Assembly (NCBI GenBank): GCA_032111745.1
Contig: JAULUH010000457.1
Coordinates: forward strand, 1 to 11,447
Direction of reading: 5' to 3'
Length of the DNA stretch: 11,447 nt
DNA from: JAULUH01 sp032111745
GTDB lineage: Bacteria; Chloroflexota; Anaerolineae; JAAEKA01
In this document: in pieces, positions 6,154 to 11,447 of the stretch
How positions within the stretch are numbered: position 1 is the first letter of the stretch
Layout of the letters: the number at the start of each line of letters is the position of its first letter
Notes under the pieces: generated by a model
What the model was told of the DNA's origin: nothing
The model's input: the letters and a program-made list of their open reading frames with translations, nothing else
Database searches by the model: none
Position numbers and translations under genes: made by a program

Positions 6154-6630
6154 TTAGCTCTGCTGAGTCATCTGTTCGACCCGGCGGCGGTAGACCTCGG
6201 GCACGTTCAATCCCGGCTTGCTGAACCAGACTGGTGCATCGACACCGGAATAGAGCAGGATATTACCCCAGGGATCGAAGGCACCGGTGCGCACGATCAC
6301 TTTGGCCTTGGGGGCCATCTCGGTCAGGATGGACTGGTGGGGGATGGGGTCGTGGTCGCTGTCGGCGAAGATGCGCTGAACTTTAGCCAAGAGGGGCGGA
6401 TTGTTCTCGGCCATTTCCGCAGCGTAGGAGACGCGCTCGGCGATGAAGGCCTGGCTGATGGCCGTCAGCACCGTCTCCAGGTCGGGTACGTCAGGCACCA
6501 GGGCCAGGTCGATACGCCAGGCGTCGCGCGGGATGGGAAAGCCGGCATCGCAGACGATCATGAGGTCGCCATGCCCCATGGTGGCGATGGCATGGGAAAG
6601 CTCGGAGTTCAGCAGGGTGTTGCGGTTCAC
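6154..6630 (-). CDS. RbsD/FucU-family sugar pyranase (mutarotase), extended C terminus
   Basis: This 158-residue protein aligns along its length with RbsD, which interconverts the pyranose and furanose forms of ribose so that the kinase receives a usable form. Conserved features are LNSELSHAIATMGHGD with catalytic H20, VCDAGFPIP with D28, H98, and the C-terminal GNILLYSGV with N123. The tyrosine expected two residues before that Asn (Y120 in E. coli RbsD) is W121 here. The protein continues for about 28 residues beyond the usual end near NIIL-xGV. Both differences leave the exact sugar open (ribose, fucose or another). GTG at 6628-6630 is the start, with AAGGAG seven bases upstream. That site overlaps the TGA stop of the kinase gene by one base, so translation is tightly coupled. 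Confidence 0.85.
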   Translation of the reverse strand: MNRNTLLNSELSHAIATMGHGDLMIVCDAGFPIPRDAWRIDLALVPDVPDLETVLTAISQAFIAERVSYAAEMAENNPPLLAKVQRIFADSDHDPIPHQSILTEMAPKAKVIVRTGAFDPWGNILLYSGVDAPVWFSKPGLNVPEVYRRRVEQMTQQS

Positions 6631-6642
6631 AGAATCGCTCCT

Positions 6643-7581
6643 TCAGGATGGCGAGGGATAGGCCTCGTGGAATAGCTGGTCGACGGCCGTGCGGGTGGCC
6701 AGGGCGGGAATGACGCCCAGACGGGTGCAGGCCAGGGCACCGGCGCAGTTGGCGTAGCGGACGGCGTCGAGGAGGTCACGCCCTTCGGCCAGGGCGACGG
6801 CCAGGCCGGCGTTGAAGGCATCGCCGGCACCGGTGGTGTCGACTACTGCGACTGAGACACCCGGCACCTCCACGGGATGCTCATTGGTGACGACCAGCGC
6901 GCCCTTCTCACCCTGGGTGACGATCAAGGTGCCCACGCCGCGTTGTTTCAGCTGATGGGCTAACTCGACGGTCGGTGCAGGATCATCAGGGGCCAAGCCC
7001 ATCAAGATGCGTAGCTCGGTCTCATTGGGAGTCAGGTAGTCCACGTTGGCCAGCACGACACCGTCCAGCCTGGTGGCCGGGGCTGGGTTGAGAATAGTGC
7101 GCACGCCGTGGCGGCGGCCCAGGACCATGGCATGGGCGGCGGCGCGTACCGGCAGCTCCAAGACCGACATCACCACGTCGCTGGCCGCAATCTGGTCCTC
7201 AAGGCCGTCGACGAAGTCGGCATCCATGAGCTTGTTGGCGCCCATATCCAGAATGATGCCGTTTTCGCCAGCATCGTTCAGGATGATGAAGCCGACGCCG
7301 GTAGCCATGTCGGTGGTCTGCTTGAGGAAGGTAGTATCCACGCCCTCGGCGGCATACAGGTCGAGGGCGATTTCGGCGAGCTTGTCGTGGCCGATGATAC
7401 CGGCAAAGCTGGAGCGGGCGCCCAGCCTGGCGGCGCCAACAGCCTGGTTGGAGCCCTTGCCGCCTGGCCCCATGTCGAAGTCGCGACCGACCAGAGTCTC
7501 GCCGAACAGCGGCATGCGACCGGTGCGCAACGTCATGCCTACCGCAAAGCTACCGACGACGGTGATCCTTGGTTGTGCCAT
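6643..7581 (-). CDS. PfkB-family sugar kinase, ribokinase-like
   Basis: With the start at the ATG of MAQPRITVVG the protein has 312 residues, normal for ribokinases. PfkB hallmarks are GGKGSNQAVGAARLGA (40-55), NPAP (165-168), TPNETEL, VTQGEKGA, and DTTGAGDAFNAGLA with the anion hole and catalytic Asp at G251-D254. It would phosphorylate the imported sugar with ATP. The N-x-D of canonical ribokinase, which grips the ribose hydroxyls near the N terminus (GSINAD in E. coli), is replaced by GSFAVG, so substrate choice probably differs. An upstream in-frame GTG at 7606-7608 would add nine residues but lies inside an inverted repeat, so the internal ATG is preferred; its ribosome-binding site is weak (GAG seven bases away). 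It lies 63 bases after the ATPase gene and its stop abuts the site for the RbsD-like gene. Confidence 0.88.
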   Translation of the reverse strand: MAQPRITVVGSFAVGMTLRTGRMPLFGETLVGRDFDMGPGGKGSNQAVGAARLGARSSFAGIIGHDKLAEIALDLYAAEGVDTTFLKQTTDMATGVGFIILNDAGENGIILDMGANKLMDADFVDGLEDQIAASDVVMSVLELPVRAAAHAMVLGRRHGVRTILNPAPATRLDGVVLANVDYLTPNETELRILMGLAPDDPAPTVELAHQLKQRGVGTLIVTQGEKGALVVTNEHPVEVPGVSVAVVDTTGAGDAFNAGLAVALAEGRDLLDAVRYANCAGALACTRLGVIPALATRTAVDQLFHEAYPSPS

Positions 7582-7602
7582 ATCACATCTCGTGGTGAAT
7601 TG

Positions 7603-7636
7603 AGGCACAGACTACGCACCAGGTCGATCTGTGCCT
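7603..7636 (-). other. Intercistronic inverted repeat between ATPase and kinase genes
   Basis: AGGCACAGA (7603-7611) and TCTGTGCCT (7628-7636) are perfect 9-bp complements with a 16-base loop. The repeat starts eight bases after the ATPase stop and ends 21 bases before the kinase start. No U-run follows, so partial termination or an RNA-processing/stability hairpin is more likely than a full stop of transcription. Confidence 0.5.
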
Positions 7637-7644
7637 ACACGAAG

Positions 7645-9159
7645 CTACAAGTGGGTCGCCTGTCCGGTGGCACAGGCCATGATCGCCTCCTCGGTGGCCT
7701 GCTCGCGCGTGAACTGGCCGGTGAGGCGACCCTGGTAGAGCACCAGGATGCGATCACACTGGCTGATCAGCTCAGGCAGCTCCGAGGACGCAATCAAGAC
7801 AGACATGCCATCCGCGGCCAGGTCCTGCAGAATCCGGTAGATCTCAGCCTTGGCGCCGACGTCGATGCCCCGGGTAGGCTCGTGCAAAAGCAGGACCGAT
7901 GGGCGGGTAGCCATGCCGCGGGCCAGGATGACCTTCTGTTGATTTCCGCCACTCAAGGTGGCCATTTGCTGCAGGAGGCTGGCGATGCGGATGTCCAGCT
8001 TCGAGACGAAGTCCCGGGCTGTGGCGGCCATGGCACCGCGACGCATAAATCCTCCGGTGCTGACCGCGTCGAGGCTCGAGACCACGATATTCTCCTGCAC
8101 GTTCATGGGCATCAAGGCGCCGACACCGCGGCGATCAGCCGGGATAAAGGCCAGCCCATGCTTGATTGCCGCAGCCGGGGAAACAAGCGAGACGGTACTA
8201 CCCCGGACCTTGATCTCGCCTCCGTGAGGGCGCAGGCCGAAACAGCACTCAATCAACTCGTCTTTGCCGGCATCAGGCAGGCCTGCCACTCCTACGATCT
8301 CACCGGCGTGGACTGTGAAGGAGACCCCATGAAGGGCCTGGCCGCTGGTCAGATCGATTACCTCATACAAGGCCTCGGGACGAGCCTGCGAGGCGGAGTC
8401 ACGATGGTATAGGGCCGTCATCTCGCGGCCAACCATGCGCGCGATCAACCCCTCGATGGTGGCATCTGCCGCAGGCAGGGTGTCGATGTATTTGCCGTCC
8501 CGCAGCACCGTGATGCGATCGGCCAACGACAGCACCTCCTCCAGGCGATGCGAGACGTAGATGATGCCCACACCCTGGTCGCGGAGCTGGCGCAGCACAC
8601 TGAACAGATGCTCGGTCTCATCGTGGGTCAAAGCGGAGTTCGGCTCGTCGAGGATCAGCAGCCTGACCTGGCCAGAGATGGCCTTGGCAATCTCGACCAG
8701 TTGCTGTTGGGCGATGCTCAACTGGCCCGCAGGGGTGTCGACGTTCGCCTGTTCCATGCCCAGGGTGCCCAGCACCGAGCGGGCTTCAGCCGCGTACCTA
8801 CGCCGATTAACCGGAGAAAGTGAGCGCCGGGCAGAGACGGCAGGCAAGGCGATGTTCTCGGCGATGCTGAGGTTGGGACACAGGGCCAGCTCCTGGTAGA
8901 CCACGCTGATGCCCATCTGCTGCGAGACAAAAGGACTGGGGATCTCACAGCGCTGGCCCATGTAGGTAATGTGGCCTTGATCCGGCTGGAGCTCGCCAGC
9001 GAGGATGTTCATGAGCGTCGACTTACCGGCACCATTCTCGCCGATGACGGCATGGATTTCCCCTGGCCACACGGCCAGGCTAACGCTATCCAGAGCCTGG
9101 ACTCCAGGAAAGCGCTTGCTGATGTCACGCAGGTCGACTAGGGTCGTGGTCTCGGCCAT
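7645..9159 (-). CDS. RbsA-like sugar ABC transporter ATPase (two nucleotide-binding domains)
   Basis: From the ATG of MAETTTLVDL the protein has 504 residues, the normal size for the RbsA/MglA/XylG class, in which two ABC domains are fused in one chain. Domain 1 has Walker A GENGAGKST (40-48), the signature-like LSIAQQQ (147-153), Walker B LLILDEPNSALT (D171) and the switch H204. Domain 2 is degenerate, as usual: GLPDAGKDE (293-301) instead of a Walker A, a good signature LSGGNQQKV (402-410), and LLLHEPTRGIDVGAK, where H426 replaces the Walker B aspartate normally present. It powers sugar import with the RbsC-like permease. An ATG four codons upstream (9169-9171) is an equally possible start. 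The longer frame to 9204 runs into a strong hairpin and is unlikely to be translated. Confidence 0.92.
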   Translation of the reverse strand: MAETTTLVDLRDISKRFPGVQALDSVSLAVWPGEIHAVIGENGAGKSTLMNILAGELQPDQGHITYMGQRCEIPSPFVSQQMGISVVYQELALCPNLSIAENIALPAVSARRSLSPVNRRRYAAEARSVLGTLGMEQANVDTPAGQLSIAQQQLVEIAKAISGQVRLLILDEPNSALTHDETEHLFSVLRQLRDQGVGIIYVSHRLEEVLSLADRITVLRDGKYIDTLPAADATIEGLIARMVGREMTALYHRDSASQARPEALYEVIDLTSGQALHGVSFTVHAGEIVGVAGLPDAGKDELIECCFGLRPHGGEIKVRGSTVSLVSPAAAIKHGLAFIPADRRGVGALMPMNVQENIVVSSLDAVSTGGFMRRGAMAATARDFVSKLDIRIASLLQQMATLSGGNQQKVILARGMATRPSVLLLHEPTRGIDVGAKAEIYRILQDLAADGMSVLIASSELPELISQCDRILVLYQGRLTGQFTREQATEEAIMACATGQATHL

Positions 9160-9189
9160 CGTACCTGGCATGGTCCTTGTGGATGGTGG

Positions 9190-9224
9190 ACCAGCGACGG
9201 GCAAGAGGCTTGCCCGTCGCTGGT
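9190..9224 (-). other. Strong intercistronic hairpin after the binding-protein gene
   Basis: ACCAGCGACGGGCAAG (9190-9205) and its exact complement at 9209-9224 form a 16-bp perfect stem with a three-base loop. It starts seven bases after the binding-protein stop and ends 18 or 30 bases before the ATPase start. There is no U-tract, so it is not a classic terminator. Position and strength suit a 3' stabilising or attenuating hairpin that keeps binding-protein mRNA more abundant than ATPase mRNA, as known for malE-type operons. Confidence 0.75.
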
Positions 9225-9231
9225 AGCTACT

Positions 9232-10299
9232 TTACTGGCCCAGGAACTTATCGACGTTGGTGGTATCAATGACTTCGATGCCGGTGTCGACGTCGCTGGC
9301 AGGCTTGCCACCGAGGATGTCCACCAACATGCGCACAGCCTCGTAGCCCTGGCGTTCCGGCGCCTGGGAGACGCTGCCGGCGATGAAGCCCTCCTTGATG
9401 AGCTGCAACGTGGTCGGTAGCTCGTCGAAGCCGACGATGGTTACCTGGTCCTTGAGATCGTTGCGCTTGGAGTATTCACCCAACGGAGTGACGGAACAAC
9501 ACTCCAGGGAAAGCGCACCCGTGACCGTGGGGTTGGCCAGCATAGCGTTCTCCACGGCAGCATAGATCTCCTGGGGCTCGGTGCCCGTGTTGACGGTGGT
9601 CAGGACATTGATCCCCGGATACTCGGCGAAGGCCCGGCGGGCGCCGGTCTCCCGGTCGATGGACCACTGGGCAGCCGCGTCCAGCGTGGTGATGATTACG
9701 TCGCCCTCGCCACCCAACAGCTCGGCCAGCACCTTCGCAGCTTCATAGCCCGATTGCTCCAGGTCCTGGCCCGCAAACGCCAGCCGGTTGCTGTCCGGGT
9801 TGTCGGTGTTGTAGGTGACCACCGGGATGCCCTGCTCCAGCAGTCGGTTGATGATCGGCGCTAGCGCGTCCGTGCTCACCGAGGACACCGCCAGCCCATC
9901 CACGCCGGACTGCACCAGGTTCTCCAGCTCCGCAATCTGCGCCTCGGCATCCGCACCCACCGGGCCCACGAACTGCGCTTCGACACCCAACTCCTCCGCA
10001 GCCTTGGCCACGCCGGCCTTCAGGAACGGGGCAAACTCGTTGGACACGTCGTGGTAGGATACGTAGATCTTCGGCACCTCGCCACCCTGCATGCGAGTGG
10101 CAATCTCCGGCGCCAGGGCAAAGGCACCTGCAGCTGGGGCCTCCGGCTCCGGCGCCTCAGGTGGAGCGACCGCTTCCTCGGCTGGCGCCGCGGTGGGCTC
10201 CACGGCCGGCTGGGTGGGCGCCGGCGCTACACATGCGGCCAGGATCAGGGATGAGACCAGGATCAGGGCCAGGGCCAGTGTCAATTTGTTGCGAACCAT
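9232..10299 (-). CDS. Sugar ABC transporter substrate-binding lipoprotein (Peripla_BP_4 / RbsB-like)
   Basis: From the ATG of MVRNKLTLAL the protein has 355 residues. A signal peptide ends in the lipobox LAAC with C23 as lipid attachment site. It is followed by a Pro/Ala/Glu/Thr-rich linker (about 24-58) that tethers the domain outside the membrane. The mature part is a type I periplasmic-binding fold: KIYVSYHDVSNEFAPFLKAG, then LVQSGVDGLAVSSVSTDAL, IPVVTYNTDNPDSNRLAF and QVTIVGFDELPTTL. It should capture a monosaccharide and deliver it to the permease. The start is fixed by AGGAG seven bases upstream; the longer frame to 10410 would bury the signal peptide. It lies between the permease and ATPase genes, flanked by hairpins, in line with a need for excess binding protein. 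The sugar cannot be read from the sequence. Confidence 0.92.
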   Translation of the reverse strand: MVRNKLTLALALILVSSLILAACVAPAPTQPAVEPTAAPAEEAVAPPEAPEPEAPAAGAFALAPEIATRMQGGEVPKIYVSYHDVSNEFAPFLKAGVAKAAEELGVEAQFVGPVGADAEAQIAELENLVQSGVDGLAVSSVSTDALAPIINRLLEQGIPVVTYNTDNPDSNRLAFAGQDLEQSGYEAAKVLAELLGGEGDVIITTLDAAAQWSIDRETGARRAFAEYPGINVLTTVNTGTEPQEIYAAVENAMLANPTVTGALSLECCSVTPLGEYSKRNDLKDQVTIVGFDELPTTLQLIKEGFIAGSVSQAPERQGYEAVRMLVDILGGKPASDVDTGIEVIDTTNVDKFLGQ

Positions 10300-10358
10300 G
10301 GAAGTTCTCCTGTGTGAGGTGGGCCGGAAGACGGCGGAAGGTGGGTCTGCCGGAAAGG

Positions 10359-10378
10359 GGCTGCTGTGTGGTGCAGCC
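10359..10378 (-). other. Small intercistronic hairpin upstream of the binding-protein gene
   Basis: GGCTGC (10359-10364) and GCAGCC (10373-10378) form a 6-bp stem with an eight-base loop, midway between the permease stop and the binding-protein start. It is modest and could be chance in GC-rich DNA. Confidence 0.3.
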
Positions 10379-10405
10379 AACGAGCCAGGTTCTGAACGCC
10401 GAGCA

Positions 10406-10417
10406 ATCACCTCCTTT
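10406..10417 (-). promoter_or_regulatory. Orphan near-perfect Shine-Dalgarno sequence (STAB-SD-like)
   Basis: The reverse strand reads AAAGGAGGTGAT, complementary over about 12 bases to the usual 3' end of bacterial 16S rRNA. It begins 32 bases after the permease stop, yet no start codon lies 5-10 bases downstream and the binding-protein ATG is over 100 bases away. The GTG at 10408-10410 overlaps the motif itself. Start-less SD sequences in leaders are known to stabilise mRNA by holding a ribosome (the cry3A STAB-SD); that role here is an inference. Confidence 0.4.
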
Positions 10418-10449
10418 AGACTAGACAGGCAACATCGGCATCTTGCACT

Positions 10450-11447
10450 CTAGACCGTGGCGCCACGACGCCTGGCGCCGGTCCACTTGTCGATGCCAAC
10501 GGCCAAGATGATGACCAGGCCAATGACGGTCTCTTGCCAGAACGGCGAGATGCCCATCAAGACGAGGCCGTTGCGCAGCACGCCGATGATCAGCACACCC
10601 AAGATAGTGCCCAGGATGGTACCTTCGCCGCCGGACAGGGAGGCACCGCCGACGATAGCGGCGGCGATCACGTCCAGCTCCACGCCGATGCCGGTGCGCC
10701 CGGCCTGGCCGCTGGGCAGGAAAGCCAGGCTGAGGATCCCGGACAGCCCGGCCAGGAAGCCCATGATGACGAAGGTGATGATCTTGATATTGTAGACCCT
10801 GATCCCGGATACTCGCGCGGCTTTGGGGTTGCCACCAACGGCATAGACCTTGAAGCCAAACACCGTCCGCGACAAGACGATGGCGCCGATCACGGCCACC
10901 AGGAAGAAGAACACCAGCTGCATGGGAATGGCGTCGAACAGGCGACCCTGGCCCAGGAAATAGAACGTGTCCAGGGTGCCAGGATCGACGCCCTGCTGGG
11001 CGTTGATAGTGACCGGCTCGCCGTTGGTGATCAGCAAGGCCGCGCCGCGGGCCACACTCATCATCCCCAGGGTGACAATGAAGGATGGCAACATACCGTA
11101 GGTGGACAGAAAGCCGTTGATTGCCCCCACTCCCATCCCAATCGCCAGTCCCACGCCAATAGCCAGCCACAGATTCAGGCCGTCGACGAGCAGCATCCCT
11201 GTGATCAACCCCACCAGGGCATAGACCGAGCCCACGGATAGATCGACTTCCCTGGCGATCAACACGAAGGTCATGCCGACAGCCATGATGCCGAGCAACG
11301 ACACCTGCCGCCCAATGTTGAGCAGGTTGCGGACGGTCATGAACGCGGGCGTGGCCTGCCACAACAGGAGACACATCAGCACCAGGGCAATGAACACCCC
11401 GGTTTCCCGTGCGCGCAGCAGAGTTCGCAGCCGGCCAGGGGCCTGCG
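10450..11447 (-). CDS. RbsC-like sugar ABC transporter permease (5' end beyond window)
   Basis: The frame is open from the right edge to the TAG at 10450-10452, so at least 331 residues are present. The codons before the internal GTG at 11395-11397 (QAPGRLRTLLRARETG) look like the normal cytoplasmic N terminus, so the true start lies outside. RbsC/BPD_transp_2 hallmarks are NLLNIGRQVSLLGIMAVGMTFVLIA, EVDLSVGSVYAL, INGFLSTYGMLPSFIVTLGMM, FGFKVYAVGGNPKAARVSGI, and the tail GGEGTILGTILGVLIIGVLRNG...PFWQETVIGLVIILAVGIDKW. About eight or more hydrophobic segments are visible. It forms the membrane channel, probably as a homodimer driven by the double ATPase encoded downstream. It is the first visible gene of the operon; the promoter must lie beyond the window. 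Confidence 0.93.
   Translation of the reverse strand, partial: QAPGRLRTLLRARETGVFIALVLMCLLLWQATPAFMTVRNLLNIGRQVSLLGIMAVGMTFVLIAREVDLSVGSVYALVGLITGMLLVDGLNLWLAIGVGLAIGMGVGAINGFLSTYGMLPSFIVTLGMMSVARGAALLITNGEPVTINAQQGVDPGTLDTFYFLGQGRLFDAIPMQLVFFFLVAVIGAIVLSRTVFGFKVYAVGGNPKAARVSGIRVYNIKIITFVIMGFLAGLSGILSLAFLPSGQAGRTGIGVELDVIAAAIVGGASLSGGEGTILGTILGVLIIGVLRNGLVLMGISPFWQETVIGLVIILAVGIDKWTGARRRGATV

Noticed and set aside
7108..8412. 434-codon + strand frame opposite the kinase and ATPase genes
   Set aside because: It lacks any recognisable domain and lies antisense to two clear genes in high-GC DNA, where long antisense frames are common.
10300..10410. N-terminal extension of the binding protein to a GTG at 10408-10410
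   Set aside because: It would place 37 residues before a textbook lipoprotein signal peptide. The ATG at 10297-10299 has an ideal ribosome-binding site, and the upstream GTG is part of the orphan SD motif.
10416..10424. TTAGACTAG shared with the toxin-antitoxin operator (4797-4805)
   Set aside because: A shared 9-mer is expected many times by chance in 11 kb, and the palindromic partner half-sites are missing here.
10534..11241. 235-codon + strand frame opposite the permease
   Set aside because: Its composition (Asp, His, Gln-rich) is typical of an antisense shadow of a membrane protein gene.
10421..11374. 317-codon - strand frame overlapping the permease in another frame
   Set aside because: It is rich in Arg, His and Gly with no membrane pattern, whereas the overlapping frame is an unmistakable RbsC permease.

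Overview
The window is GC-rich (about 60% by eye) and looks like a chromosomal segment of a free-living bacterium. I infer Chloroflexota (Anaerolineae/Caldilineae-like). The main hint is the sugar-binding lipoprotein, which has a short signal peptide ending LAAC followed by a long Pro/Ala/Glu/Thr-rich linker, a style common in that phylum. No rRNA, tRNA, phage, insertion sequence or CRISPR array is visible.

Left part (1-3965). A partial gene runs leftward off the window. It encodes an exported protein with a CxxCH haem-type motif and resembles the choice-of-anchor V group. Divergent from it is one long + strand reading frame (585-3965) for an alpha-2-macroglobulin (A2M)-like protein. This frame is interrupted once, by a TGA at 2784-2786. 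The TGA sits exactly where the thioester cysteine of the family's GCxEQ motif should be: the frame reads YPFG-[TGA]-AEQTSS. The sequence is otherwise open for 1,126 residues. A small stem-loop with a UGUAU loop lies just downstream, at a spacing compatible with a bacterial SECIS. The candidates are a selenocysteine-containing (selenoester) macroglobulin, a Cys-to-stop mutation or sequence error, or a programmed truncation. This is the most interesting signal in the window. The protein is also odd in starting with a four-cysteine zinc ribbon and lacking a signal peptide.

Middle (3966-4886). A hairpin lies between convergent genes. Next comes a - strand Phd/YefM-VapC type toxin-antitoxin pair, with a recognisable promoter overlapped by a TTAGAC-type operator.

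Right part (4887-11447). One - strand operon is seen, transcribed from beyond the right edge: RbsC-like permease (partial), sugar-binding lipoprotein, RbsA-like double ATPase, PfkB/ribokinase-like kinase, RbsD-like pyranase, and a URO-D superfamily protein. Together they would import a pentose-like sugar, interconvert its pyranose and furanose forms, and phosphorylate it. Substitutions in the kinase and pyranase active sites, and the added URO-D protein, suggest the substrate may not be plain ribose. Intercistronic hairpins and a start-less, near-perfect Shine-Dalgarno sequence flank the binding-protein gene and may set its expression relative to its neighbours.

No gene-free stretch exceeds 300 bases. 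The longest is 308-584, which carries the divergent promoters.
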